DNA from: Flavobacterium sp. UBA807
GTDB taxonomy: Bacteria > Bacteroidota > Bacteroidia > Flavobacteriales > Flavobacteriaceae
Length of the DNA: 17,037 nucleotides
NCBI GenBank assembly: GCA_002296885.1
Contig: DBIH01000145.1
Coordinates: 1-17,037 of the forward strand
Direction of reading: 5' to 3'
A model generated the notes under the pieces. That model was given only the letters and a program-made list of their open reading frames with translations. It was not told the origin of the DNA and searched no databases. Below, piece after piece: positions 1 through 7,370 of this stretch; positions within the stretch are counted from its first letter, which is position 1, and the number at the start of each line of letters is the position of its first letter. The position numbers were made by a program, and so were the translations under genes.

Positions 1-46
1 ACGCCAAACGGAACATTGCTAATCACGGAACGTAAACTATTACACA

Positions 47-862
47 ATGGCAAACAAGATTGAAGTAAAAGAATTATTAGAAGCAGGTGTTCACTTCGGA
101 CACATGACTCGCAAATGGGACCCAAATATGGCTCCTTACATTTATATGGAGCGTAATGGTATCCACATCATTAACCTATATAAAACTGCTGCAAAAATCG
201 AAGAAGCTAACGAGGCTTTGAAAAAAATCGCAGCATCTGGTAGAAAAATACTTTTCGTTGCTACCAAAAAACAAGCTAAAGACATCGTTGCTGATAAAGC
301 AGTAGCATGCAACATGCCCTACATCACTGAAAGATGGCCAGGTGGTATGTTAACAAACTTCGTTACTATTCGTAAAGCTGTTAAAAAAATGGCTACTATC
401 GATAAAATGAAGAAAGACGGAACTTTTAACACTTTGTCTAAAAAAGAAAGATTACAAGTTGATCGTCTACGTGCAAAATTAGAGAAGAACTTAGGTTCTA
501 TCGCTGATATGTCAAGATTACCTGCTGCATTATTCGTAGTAGATATCAAAGCTGAACACATCGCAATAAAAGAAGCACAAAAATTAAACATTCCAGTTTT
601 CGCAATGGTTGATACTAACTCTGATCCACGTGAAGTAGATTACGTTATCCCAGCCAATGATGATGCTTCAAAATCAATTGATAAAATTTTATCTTTAGTA
701 ACTGACGCTGTAAAAGACGGTTTAGCAAACAGAACTTCTGATGCTGCTCCTGAAGTTGATGCTGAAGATACTGTAGAAGAAGTTGCTGCTGTTGAAGCTG
801 CACCGGCTGTTGAAGCTGAAGCTGCTCCTGAAGTAGAAGCTGAAACTCAAACTGAAGAGTAA
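47..862 (+). CDS. rpsB: 30S ribosomal protein S2 (uS2)
   Basis: Ribosomal protein uS2 of the small subunit, a 271-residue product. The N-terminus carries the S2 signature (LLEAGVHFGH, residues 10-19, then TRKWDPNMAPYIY). Further S2 motifs are the ITERWPGGMLTNF segment near 93-105 and the FVVDIKAEHIAIKEA and DTNSDP segments in the second half. From about residue 230 the protein runs into an Ala/Glu/Val-rich acidic tail. This makes it somewhat longer than the usual 240-260 residues and is probably disordered. The ATG at 47 is the first start and sits just before the conserved N-terminus. No Shine-Dalgarno sequence is seen, as is usual in Bacteroidota. tsf follows on the same strand after a 114-base gap holding a palindrome, the common bacterial rpsB-tsf order. 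Bases 1-46 hold no recognisable gene. Confidence 0.98.
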   Translation: MANKIEVKELLEAGVHFGHMTRKWDPNMAPYIYMERNGIHIINLYKTAAKIEEANEALKKIAASGRKILFVATKKQAKDIVADKAVACNMPYITERWPGGMLTNFVTIRKAVKKMATIDKMKKDGTFNTLSKKERLQVDRLRAKLEKNLGSIADMSRLPAALFVVDIKAEHIAIKEAQKLNIPVFAMVDTNSDPREVDYVIPANDDASKSIDKILSLVTDAVKDGLANRTSDAAPEVDAEDTVEEVAAVEAAPAVEAEAAPEVEAETQTEE

Positions 863-868
863 AAAAAC

Positions 869-936
869 AATTACGAATTATGAATGAAGAATTACGAATT
901 GTTTGACTCGTAATTTGGAATTTGTAATTCGTAATT
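869..936. repeat. Imperfect palindrome in the rpsB-tsf gap
   Basis: A 12-base arm at 869-880 (AATTACGAATTA) is a perfect reverse complement of 925-936. Inside it, AATTACG at 890-896 pairs with CGTAATT at 909-915. The unit AATTACGAATT also occurs as a near direct repeat within the left arm (869-879 and 890-900). In RNA this would be a long AT-rich hairpin between rpsB and tsf. It lacks the GC-rich stem and U-tract of a strong intrinsic terminator. It looks like a mobile-type intergenic repeat unit of Flavobacterium genomes, but its copy number elsewhere cannot be seen here. Confidence 0.75.
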
Positions 937-976
937 CATTTTAAAGAGATTTTTAATTTAAAAAAACAAAAATATT

Positions 977-1804
977 ATGTCAACAATCACAATTACTGCT
1001 GCAGACGTAAACAAGTTAAGAACGATTACCGGTGCAGGAATGATGGACTGTAAAAAAGCTTTAGTAGAAGCTGAAGGAGATTTCGATCTTGCAATTGAAA
1101 ACCTTAGAAAAAAAGGACAAAAAGTTGCTGCAAACCGTTCTGACAGAGAATCTACTGAAGGAGCTGCAATCGCGGCTGTTAATGCTGATAAAACAGCTGG
1201 TGTTGTTCTTACGCTAAACTGCGAAACGGATTTCGTTGGAAAAAATGAAGGTTTCGTAAAATTAGCTACAGATTTCGCTAATCAGGCTTTGAACTTTGAT
1301 TCTAAAGAAGCTTTCTTAGCTTCTGATTTCAACGGAATCACTGTTGCTGAAAAATTAATCGAGCAAACTGGAGTTATTGGAGAAAAAATCGAAATCGGTT
1401 CTTTTGAAAAATTAAGCGGAGCTTTCGTTGGTTCTTACGTTCACTCTGGAAAAATTGCTGTTTTGGTTGCTCTTTCTGCTAACGTTGCTGGAGCTGATGA
1501 GGCTGCTAAAAACGTGGCTATGCAGGCTGCTGCCATGAACCCAATCGCTCTTGATGAAGCTGGTGTTGATGCTGATACTATCGCTAAAGAAATTGAAATC
1601 GCTAAAGATTTATTACGTCAGGAAGGAAAACCAGAAGCTATGATTGATAACATTGCTAAAGGTAAATTAGGGCGTTTCTTTAAAGATAACACTTTGGTAA
1701 ATCAAGATTATATTAAAGATGGTTCTATGAGCGTTGCTGCTTATGTAAAATCTGTTGACGGTGGATTAACTGTTACAGGTTTCAAAAGAGTTGCCTTAGG
1801 ATAA
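977..1804 (+). CDS. tsf: Translation elongation factor Ts
   Basis: EF-Ts, the nucleotide exchange factor that releases GDP from EF-Tu in the cytoplasm; 275 residues. The N-terminal UBA-like domain covers about residues 8-50 (VNKLRTITGAGMMDCKKAL, then GDFDLAIENLRKKG). The diagnostic core motif NCETDFVGKNEGF lies at 81-93 and includes the TDFV residues that contact EF-Tu. The rest matches the dimerisation/core domains, including the segment LRQEGKPEAMIDNIAKGKL. The start at 977 places the UBA domain directly at the N-terminus. The gene follows rpsB and is closed by a strong terminator 22 bases after its stop. It may be cotranscribed with rpsB through the palindromic gap or have its own promoter; no clear TAnnTTTG box was found in front of it. 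Confidence 0.98.
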   Translation: MSTITITAADVNKLRTITGAGMMDCKKALVEAEGDFDLAIENLRKKGQKVAANRSDRESTEGAAIAAVNADKTAGVVLTLNCETDFVGKNEGFVKLATDFANQALNFDSKEAFLASDFNGITVAEKLIEQTGVIGEKIEIGSFEKLSGAFVGSYVHSGKIAVLVALSANVAGADEAAKNVAMQAAAMNPIALDEAGVDADTIAKEIEIAKDLLRQEGKPEAMIDNIAKGKLGRFFKDNTLVNQDYIKDGSMSVAAYVKSVDGGLTVTGFKRVALG

Positions 1805-1826
1805 TCTTTTACAATAAAAGTCTATA

Positions 1827-1858
1827 AAAAAACCCGATTCATCAAGATCGGGTTTTTT
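1827..1858. terminator. Bidirectional intrinsic terminator, tsf / M3 peptidase
   Basis: A perfect 12-bp stem, AAAAAACCCGAT (1827-1838) with ATCGGGTTTTTT (1847-1858), closes an 8-base loop. The A-run and T-run provide a U-tract on either strand. It therefore serves tsf from the left and the convergent peptidase gene (stop at 1872) from the right. Confidence 0.93.
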
Positions 1859-1871
1859 GTTTCTTTTTATT

Positions 1872-3989
1872 TTACTTCTTCGTAACAGCAAAACCTCTTG
1901 CTCGCATCAAAGCGTCAGTATTAACATCTCTGCCTCGGAATTTTTTATAAGCAATTGCAGGGTCTATGGTATTACCAATGCTGAACACATTGTCATAGAG
2001 TTTTTTCGCCACAGTCTTATTATACAAGCCATCCCTTGTTTCGGTAAAGGCTTCAGTAGCGTCAGCACTAATAGCATCTGCCCAAAGATAGCCATAATAA
2101 CCAGCTGCATATTCATCGTCAGAGAAGATATGTCCAAACTGCGGAATACGATGGCGCATTACAATTTCTTTTGGCATATTTAAAGCTGTCAACGTTTCTT
2201 TCTCAAATTGTTTCGGATCAATATCAGGGTTTGTCAATAAATGCAGTTTCATGTCCACTAATGCGCTTGCAATGGTTTCTACAGTTGAGAAAGCTTCATT
2301 AAATGTTGCGGCTTTGTTGTTTCTTTCTACCAGAGCCATTGGCATTGGCTCCCCTGTTTTGTAATGTAATGCGAACTTATTCAAGACTTGTGGTGTTGCA
2401 AGCCAACGCTCCATAACCTGAGAAGGAAATTCTACATAATCCCTTGGAACATTAGTTCCTGAAAGACTTGGGTAATTTACATTGGAATTCAATCCGTGCA
2501 AGGCGTGTCCGAATTCATGGAATAAAGTACTGGCGTCATCCCAGGAAATAAGGATTGGTTCGCCTTCTTTTCCTTTGATAAAGTTGCAGTTATTCGATAC
2601 GATCGTAATTACATTTCCGTTGAATTTGCTTTGCTCCCTCCAGGCATTCATCCATGCTCCTGAACGTTTCCCTTTTCGTGCATACGGATCGAAATACCAA
2701 AGACCAACTACTTTTCCGGTAAGCTTGTTCGAAACTTCCCAAACTCTAACATCAGGATGGAAGACCGGAACATTATGGATTTGTTTGAAACTTAAATTGA
2801 ATATCTCTCCTGCAACCCAAAACATTCCTTCGCGAAGTTTTTCTAATTGCAGATAAGGTTTTAAATCATTTTGGTCTAAGTCGTATTTTGCTTTTCGCAC
2901 TTTTTCAGAATAATAACGATAATCCCATGCCTCTATTTGGAATTTCCCTCCTTCGGCATCAACCATTTTCTGCATTTCGGCAACATCAGTATGTACTTTT
3001 GCCACGGCTGGTTCCCAAACAGACATCATTAAGTCTAATGTTTTTTGAGGTTTTTGCGCCATTGTATTGGACAAACTCCAGTCGGCAAATGTTGCAAATC
3101 CTAAAAGCTTGGCTTTTTCGGCGCGAAGTTTCAAAATCTGCACTAAAGTAGCATTATTGTTATTTGCATTGTCATTATCACCACGGCTGGTCCAGATTCG
3201 AAATGCTTTTTCCCTCAAGTCCCTACGGTTTGAAAAAGTCAGGAATGGCTCCATTGAAGAACGCGTATTGGCAATAGTTCCCATTACGCTTAGTTTTCTG
3301 TCTTTAGCATCTGCCATGGCAGCTGTTTTTAATTCTTCAGGTAATCCATCAAAATCAGCTTCTGTTTTTAATTCCAGATAATAATTATTTTCGTCTGCCA
3401 ACTGATTTTGGCTGAACTTGGTAAACAAACCCGCTAATTCCTGATTTATTGCAGCCACTCTTTCTTTGCTTTTAGCATCGGCTTTTGCGCCTTCGCGTAC
3501 AAAGTTTGAATAATACAGCCAAACCAAGCGTTGTTGTTCTGGAGTTAATTTTGCTTTTTCCGGAGAATTGTAAACCGCTGATATTCTGGAAAACAATTTT
3601 TCGTTTTGATAAACCTTATTGGAAACTTCTGAAAATTTAGGAGTCATTTCCGATTCAATTGGTTCAAATTCAGGACTGTTTAAATTGGAGCCATAAATTC
3701 CGAAGATGATATTGATTTGATTTAATCTTTTACCCGCTTTTTCCATCGCTACAATAGTATTGTCAAAAGTAGGCGGCATAGGATTGTTTGCAATCTTATC
3801 AACCTGTTTCAGTTTTTCCTGAATCGCAGCTTCAATAGCTGGTTTTAAATCTTTTAATTTATAATTAGCAAATGCAGGAACACCGCCGTAAGGTCCTGCC
3901 CAATCATTTAAAAATGAATTTGGGTTTTTCTTTTGCGCATTTACGATAACAGGGGCAATCATAATCAATGTTAAAATTATTCTTTTCAT
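1872..3989 (-). CDS. Secreted M3 family zinc metallopeptidase (peptidyl-dipeptidase Dcp-like)
   Basis: A 705-residue M3-family (thimet oligopeptidase/Dcp clan) zinc peptidase, expected to trim short peptides. A signal peptide covers residues 1-18 (Lys-Arg, hydrophobic core, VNA then Gln), so the enzyme is probably periplasmic. The catalytic motif HEFGH is at 491-495, with His491 and His495 as zinc ligands and Glu492 as catalytic base. Glu520 in DYVEFPSQ is the expected third ligand. The C-terminal segment with HIFSDDEYAAGYYGYLWAD is typical of the Dcp branch, where tyrosines help bind substrate. Length fits full-length Dcp-like proteins. It stands alone: divergent from the yhhQ homologue, convergent with tsf. 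A TAnnTTTG box lies about 20 bases before the ATG. Subfamily (Dcp versus oligopeptidase A) is inferred from motif flavour; the M3 assignment is secure. Confidence 0.95.
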   Translation of the reverse strand: MKRIILTLIMIAPVIVNAQKKNPNSFLNDWAGPYGGVPAFANYKLKDLKPAIEAAIQEKLKQVDKIANNPMPPTFDNTIVAMEKAGKRLNQINIIFGIYGSNLNSPEFEPIESEMTPKFSEVSNKVYQNEKLFSRISAVYNSPEKAKLTPEQQRLVWLYYSNFVREGAKADAKSKERVAAINQELAGLFTKFSQNQLADENNYYLELKTEADFDGLPEELKTAAMADAKDRKLSVMGTIANTRSSMEPFLTFSNRRDLREKAFRIWTSRGDNDNANNNNATLVQILKLRAEKAKLLGFATFADWSLSNTMAQKPQKTLDLMMSVWEPAVAKVHTDVAEMQKMVDAEGGKFQIEAWDYRYYSEKVRKAKYDLDQNDLKPYLQLEKLREGMFWVAGEIFNLSFKQIHNVPVFHPDVRVWEVSNKLTGKVVGLWYFDPYARKGKRSGAWMNAWREQSKFNGNVITIVSNNCNFIKGKEGEPILISWDDASTLFHEFGHALHGLNSNVNYPSLSGTNVPRDYVEFPSQVMERWLATPQVLNKFALHYKTGEPMPMALVERNNKAATFNEAFSTVETIASALVDMKLHLLTNPDIDPKQFEKETLTALNMPKEIVMRHRIPQFGHIFSDDEYAAGYYGYLWADAISADATEAFTETRDGLYNKTVAKKLYDNVFSIGNTIDPAIAYKKFRGRDVNTDALMRARGFAVTKK

Positions 3990-4009
3990 TATTTATTTAT
4001 TTGATTTAT

Positions 4010-4017
4010 CAAATGTA
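4010..4017 (-). promoter_or_regulatory. -7 promoter box of the M3 peptidase gene
   Basis: Read on the minus strand the bases are TACATTTG, a full match to the Bacteroidota -7 consensus TAnnTTTG, 20 bases upstream of the peptidase ATG. No good -33 TTTG was found at 17-23 bases further upstream, so only the -7 half is supported. Confidence 0.6.
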
Positions 4018-4043
4018 ATAAAAAATCATTGGGTAAAATTGTA

Positions 4044-4051
4044 TAAATTTG
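4044..4051 (+). promoter_or_regulatory. -7 promoter box of yhhQ-tag
   Basis: TAAATTTG matches TAnnTTTG and ends 21 bases before the ATG at 4073. It argues against translation from the in-frame TTG at 4049, which would lie inside the promoter. No convincing -33 element is seen. Confidence 0.6.
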
Positions 4052-4072
4052 AGAAATCAGAAAGCCGAACTT

Positions 4073-4723
4073 ATGTTTCAATCCAGAAAAGACACTGTCT
4101 ATGTAATTCTTGCCGGAATATTTATTACTAATGCTGTTGTGGCAGAATTAATTGGCGGAAAGCTTATCGATGTTGGTCCTGCGGTTATGAGTATTGGTAT
4201 TCTGCCCTGGCCTGTTGTTTTCGTGTCGACGGATTTAATTAACGAATATTTTGGTGAAAAAGGCGTACGAAAACTTTCGATAATCACAGCCTGTTTAATT
4301 GCCTACACTTTCATTATTTTGTTTTTTGCCATGAAGATTCCGTCAACCGGAATAAGTACGGTTACGACCAAACAATTCAATGCGGTTTTTGGGCAAAGCC
4401 AATTGATTATTGTTGGAAGCATTACAGCTTTCCTGATTTCGCAGTTGATTGATGTGAGCATTTTTCATTTTTTCAAACGAAAGACAGGACACAAACATAT
4501 TTGGCTGCGAAGTACCGGTTCAACGGTAATTTCGCAATTGTTTGACAGTTTTATTGTTCTTGGAATTGCGTTTTATTTACCGGGAATTATGGATACAAAA
4601 ACATTCTTCCTTTCGGCAATGACAGGTTATAGTGTTAAACTGGCGATTGCGGTTTTAATGACACCGCTGATTTATTTGGGACATAATTTAATTGATAAAT
4701 ATATTGCTAAGGATGGAAAATAA
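4073..4723 (+). CDS. yhhQ: Queuosine precursor transporter (YhhQ/VUT family)
   Basis: A 216-residue integral membrane protein of the VUT/YhhQ family (COG1738). E. coli YhhQ imports the queuosine precursors preQ0/preQ1 for tRNA modification. Supporting motifs are STDLINEYFGEKGVRK at about 52-67 (the family's conserved TDxxNExFG loop) and RSTGSTVISQLFDS in the second half. About six hydrophobic segments are visible. The ATG at 4073 is chosen because upstream in-frame alternatives fall in or beside the promoter box at 4044-4051. The last 11 bases overlap the start of tag, implying translational coupling. The substrate is inferred from the family; no queuosine synthesis gene lies in the window. 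Confidence 0.88.
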   Translation: MFQSRKDTVYVILAGIFITNAVVAELIGGKLIDVGPAVMSIGILPWPVVFVSTDLINEYFGEKGVRKLSIITACLIAYTFIILFFAMKIPSTGISTVTTKQFNAVFGQSQLIIVGSITAFLISQLIDVSIFHFFKRKTGHKHIWLRSTGSTVISQLFDSFIVLGIAFYLPGIMDTKTFFLSAMTGYSVKLAIAVLMTPLIYLGHNLIDKYIAKDGK

Positions 4724-5273
4724 AGTACGTTGTAGCTGGTGCGAAAAGGACGATTTATATCGAGATTATCATGATAATGAATGGGGGAATCCTGTTTATG
4801 ATGATGATAAGTTGTTTGAGTTTCTAGTGTTGGAAACTTTCCAGGCGGGCTTGAGCTGGTACACAATCCTGAAAAAACGCGACAACTTCCGAAAAGCTTT
4901 TAGCAATTTTGATTACAATAAAGTCGCTAAATATGGTGACAAAGAAATCGAAAGGCTGATGCAGGATGCCGGCATTATACGCAACGGATTAAAAATAAAA
5001 GGCACCATTTCCAATGCCATTGCTTTTATGAAAGTTCAGGAGGAATTTGGTAGTTTTTCTAAATATATTTGGGGTTTCACAGGCGGTAAACCAATACACA
5101 ATAATGTCAAAAAAATGGGAGATGTTCCTGCTACGACTCCTCTTTCAGATGAAATCAGTAAAGATTTGAAAAAACGCGGATTTAAATTTGTGGGTTCAAC
5201 CGTTGTTTATGCGCACATGCAAGCAACCGGAATGGTTAATGATCATGTTGAAGATTGCTGGAAGCGAAATTGA
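4713..5273 (+). CDS. tag: DNA-3-methyladenine glycosylase I
   Basis: A 186-residue base-excision repair glycosylase that removes 3-methyladenine from alkylated DNA. It matches E. coli Tag closely in length and motifs: RCSWC near the N-terminus, YHDNEWG (19-25), QAGLSW (44-49), QDAGIIR (84-90) and KKRGFKFVGST (153-163). The Tag zinc ligands correspond to Cys7, His20, His178 and Cys182, all present. Glu41, in the LETFQAGLSW segment, aligns with the E. coli residue that recognises the base. The ATG at 4713 overlaps the end of yhhQ by 11 bases and puts the zinc Cys at the expected distance; longer upstream reading would lie inside yhhQ. The 3' end overlaps the convergent aat by 38 bases. Confidence 0.96.
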   Translation: MENKVRCSWCEKDDLYRDYHDNEWGNPVYDDDKLFEFLVLETFQAGLSWYTILKKRDNFRKAFSNFDYNKVAKYGDKEIERLMQDAGIIRNGLKIKGTISNAIAFMKVQEEFGSFSKYIWGFTGGKPIHNNVKKMGDVPATTPLSDEISKDLKKRGFKFVGSTVVYAHMQATGMVNDHVEDCWKRN

Positions 5274-5913
5274 TTTCTTCCGATTTTAAAACTTTCATAA
5301 AGACTTCACGCGAAATCTCAATTGCGCCCAGTTTTTCCAGATGGTCATTGTGCACCTGGCAATCCAAAAGTTTATAGTTATTCTCTTTCAGATATTTTAT
5401 TAAAGTGACAAAAGCAATTTTGCTGGCATTCGGCACTCTTGAGAACATGCTCTCACCACAGAAAACATGTCCTAAATCGACACCATACAGTCCGCCGACA
5501 AGTTCATCATTTTGCCATACTTCAACCGATTTAGCTATTCCCATTTTGTTTAGTTTGGAATACGATTCGACAAAATCATCCGAAAGCCACGTCCCATCCT
5601 GCCCCGGACGGTCAATCTTTTGGCAGCCCAAAATTACATCATGAAAATTTTGATTGAAGGTAACTCTGAATTTATTCTGATTGAGCAGATTTCGGATACT
5701 TTTTGAAACCTTATAAATTGATGGAACAACCACCATTCTTTCGGGTGGTGCCCACCAAAGTATTGGCTCATCTTCATTAAACCAGGGAAATATTCCGTTG
5801 CGATAAGCCAAGAGTAATCGGTCTGTCGATAAATCACCGCCAATAGCAAGAACGCCTTCATAAGACGTTTCTTCAACAGGTGGAAAATATAAATCTTTGG
5901 ATAGGAAGTACAT
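5236..5913 (-). CDS. aat: Leucyl/phenylalanyl-tRNA--protein transferase
   Basis: A 225-residue L/F transferase that moves Leu or Phe from aminoacyl-tRNA onto N-terminal Arg/Lys of proteins, marking them for ClpS/ClpAP degradation under the N-end rule. Family motifs are clear: FPP (10-12), GGDLS (25-29), GIFPWF (40-45), WWAPPERMV (53-61), TWL (108-110), GGLYGV (140-145), GESMFS (153-158) and LDCQVHNDHL (183-192). Length is typical. The start at 5913 gives MYFL, which precedes the usual FPP motif directly. It lies downstream of DUF3127 on the same strand, separated by a 118-base gap holding a palindromic repeat, so cotranscription is uncertain. Its last 38 bases overlap tag on the opposite strand. 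Confidence 0.96.
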   Translation of the reverse strand: MYFLSKDLYFPPVEETSYEGVLAIGGDLSTDRLLLAYRNGIFPWFNEDEPILWWAPPERMVVVPSIYKVSKSIRNLLNQNKFRVTFNQNFHDVILGCQKIDRPGQDGTWLSDDFVESYSKLNKMGIAKSVEVWQNDELVGGLYGVDLGHVFCGESMFSRVPNASKIAFVTLIKYLKENNYKLLDCQVHNDHLEKLGAIEISREVFMKVLKSEEINFASSNLQHDH

Positions 5914-5918
5914 TTTTC

Positions 5919-6030
5919 AGAAAATAGAATATAGAAAAAAGAAAATAGAAATTGATTTAAAAAGAGAAATCACTCTAAATAACTACAAGTTGTATTCAGA
6001 ATGATTTCTATACTCTATTTTCTATTCTCT
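5919..6030. repeat. Polypurine/polypyrimidine inverted repeat between aat and DUF3127
   Basis: A purine-only arm made of AGAAAATAGAA-like units (about 5919-5952) is mirrored by a pyrimidine arm at 6004-6030. ATAGAAAT (5945-5952) pairs exactly with ATTTCTAT (6004-6011), and the arms pair imperfectly over about 27 bases. The 15-mer at 5937-5951 is identical to 13420-13434 inside the TonB receptor gene, so this is a dispersed repeat type. It fills nearly all of the gene-free space between the two genes. Confidence 0.7.
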
Positions 6031-6031
6031 T

Positions 6032-6409
6032 TTAAAAAGGTAAATCGTCGTGCTCTTCCTCATTGAAATTTGTTGCCGGAGCAAAAGCTTCTGCCGGTGG
6101 CATTGGAGCCATTTGAGAAGCTGCTGGAGCTTCAGTCTGCATTTTCTCTATTCTCCATCCCTGAATATCGTTGAAATATTTTGTCTCTCCTTGTGGATTT
6201 ACCCATTCTCTACCTCTTAAATTGATAGATACTTTTACTGCTTCCCCAACATTGTAATTGTTGAGCAAATCACATTTGTCCTGCACAAAGTTGATGCTGA
6301 TGAATTGTGGATACTGCTCTTCTGTAACCACAACCAATTCCCTTTTTTTAAAACTGGCGCTCACTTGCTGCTCAGGATTAATCACTTTAATTTTTCCGGT
6401 AACTTCCAT
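6032..6409 (-). CDS. DUF3127 protein, OB-fold-like with SSB-type C-terminal tip
   Basis: A 125-residue protein resembling the DUF3127 family of Bacteroidota and their phages. Residues 1-90 form a compact beta-rich domain (MEVTGKIKVI, then KKRELVVVTE, FISINFVQDKCDLLNNY, GEAVKVSINLRGREW), consistent with an OB fold. A Pro/Ala-rich linker (about 93-115) leads to an acidic tail EEEHDDLPF. That layout, OB domain then flexible linker then acidic DDxPF tip, matches bacterial single-strand DNA-binding protein, where the tip recruits repair and replication partners. The function is inferred, not established. The start at 6409 gives MEVTGKI; an in-frame ATG at 6415 would overlap the upstream stop as ATGA. 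Either way the gene is coupled to the flavin reductase-like gene, starting 2 bases after its stop. Confidence 0.8.
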   Translation of the reverse strand: MEVTGKIKVINPEQQVSASFKKRELVVVTEEQYPQFISINFVQDKCDLLNNYNVGEAVKVSINLRGREWVNPQGETKYFNDIQGWRIEKMQTEAPAASQMAPMPPAEAFAPATNFNEEEHDDLPF

Positions 6410-6411
6410 AA

Positions 6412-7287
6412 TCATTGTTTTGCTAAAAGCACTTTCCATGCGGAAAGAGCGTCGTTGTTATTTAAATATTCTTTTGCTTTTTGGTGGATTTTCATTTCAT
6501 CGTCCGAACTCAAAACACCTTTTACGGCAAAATTTTGTTGTACAAATATAGTAATTTCTTCTTGTGTTGGCAACGCTTCTACATTACCTAATTTACCCAA
6601 ATCATTACCATCGAAAACACTGCTTTTTTTGATGAAATCGGGAATCATATCTACTCCTATTCCCAATGTTGTCAAGGGTTTTTCGACTTCAAACAATCCC
6701 GGATTGACGCGCGAATACCAGTTTCCGCCAAGACGCGAAACCAAATCAATTTTCTTTTGGTCAATCATATTTTTATCATCAAGGACTTTTTCACTTACGT
6801 GGATTTTAACCACTTCGCAGATAATTAAATTTCCGGCACCGCCTTGATTTCCCAAAGCGATAATTTCGTTGACTTTACATTCAAATTGTACCGGGCTTTC
6901 GGCAACGCGGTATGGTTTTACCATATCAGAAGGCTGCATCGTCAATCCCGATTTTATAAATTCGTTTACGCCATCAGCGTATTCCGTACTCGACAAAGAA
7001 GCCTGCTGCACAATATCATAATTCACCACATTGATTACAACTTCTTTCGTTGCTTCACAATTTTCCAGAGTATGTTTTGTTGTGTTATTTCGAACGCGTC
7101 GTGCCGGTGAAAAAACCAAGATAGGCGGATTTGAACTGAATACATTAAAGAAACTGAACGGAGATAAATTGGGCTTCCCGTTTTTATCTAATGTACTTGC
7201 AAATGCAATCGGCCTTGGCGCTACTGCGCTTTGCAAATAGGCCTGAAGCTGCATCGGGGACAATGTATGTGGTTCGAAACTGAGCAT
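6412..7287 (-). CDS. Flavin reductase-like / FMN-binding split-barrel protein (DIM6/NTAB family)
   Basis: A 291-residue FMN-binding split-barrel protein of the flavin reductase-like (DIM6/NTAB) family. The N-terminal core shows APRPIAFAST (23-32), NLSPFSFFNVFSSNPP (40-55) and the following VFSPARR segment, typical flavin-contact regions. The core ends around residue 200. The remaining 90 or so residues (EKPLTTLGIG, then an Asp/Gly-rich stretch and a helical C-terminus) form an extension longer than simple flavin reductases. Substrate cannot be told; reductases, oxygenase partners and uncharacterised FMN proteins share this fold. The ATG at 7287 is preferred because in-frame starts further upstream would lie within or before the promoter box at 7302-7309. 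It is followed directly by DUF3127, probably in one transcript. Confidence 0.85.
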   Translation of the reverse strand: MLSFEPHTLSPMQLQAYLQSAVAPRPIAFASTLDKNGKPNLSPFSFFNVFSSNPPILVFSPARRVRNNTTKHTLENCEATKEVVINVVNYDIVQQASLSSTEYADGVNEFIKSGLTMQPSDMVKPYRVAESPVQFECKVNEIIALGNQGGAGNLIICEVVKIHVSEKVLDDKNMIDQKKIDLVSRLGGNWYSRVNPGLFEVEKPLTTLGIGVDMIPDFIKKSSVFDGNDLGKLGNVEALPTQEEITIFVQQNFAVKGVLSSDDEMKIHQKAKEYLNNNDALSAWKVLLAKQ

Positions 7288-7301
7288 TTTAATGTTTTTT
7301 A

Positions 7302-7309
7302 CAAATGTA
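7302..7309 (-). promoter_or_regulatory. -7 promoter box of the flavin reductase/DUF3127 operon
   Basis: On the minus strand the bases read TACATTTG, a full TAnnTTTG match 14 bases before the ATG at 7287. This implies a very short leader and fixes the start downstream of it. No clear -33 element is seen. Confidence 0.55.
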
Positions 7310-7370
7310 ATTTTAATCATCAAAAAAGTGGTAAAAATTTTTTCATTACTTTTAAACCAAAATACCTTTA

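Noticed and set aside
1..46. Possible end of an upstream ribosomal gene such as rpsI
   Set aside because: One frame is open and another stops at 33-35, but no S9 C-terminal motif can be read, so no partial gene is called.
319..591. A 90-codon open frame antisense to rpsB
   Set aside because: It lies wholly inside a conserved ribosomal protein gene, has no family resemblance and reads like the mirror of rpsB codons.
740..860. Repetitive GAAGCTGCTCCTGAAGT-like units near the end of rpsB
   Set aside because: They encode the Ala/Glu/Val-rich tail of S2 and reflect low-complexity protein, not a DNA repeat element.
2482..3381. Several 87-124 codon open frames antisense to the M3 peptidase
   Set aside because: All lie within a well-supported peptidase reading frame, have no recognisable domains, and no promoter box precedes them.
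6305..6847. A 180-codon open frame antisense to DUF3127 and the flavin reductase-like gene
   Set aside because: It runs across two convincing genes and their coupled junction; composition is Phe/Ser/Leu-rich as expected of a complementary-strand shadow.
7363..7370. TACCTTTA as the kinase -7 promoter
   Set aside because: It abuts the ATG, so transcription would begin inside the coding sequence unless a much later start is used, which would remove the first membrane helix.
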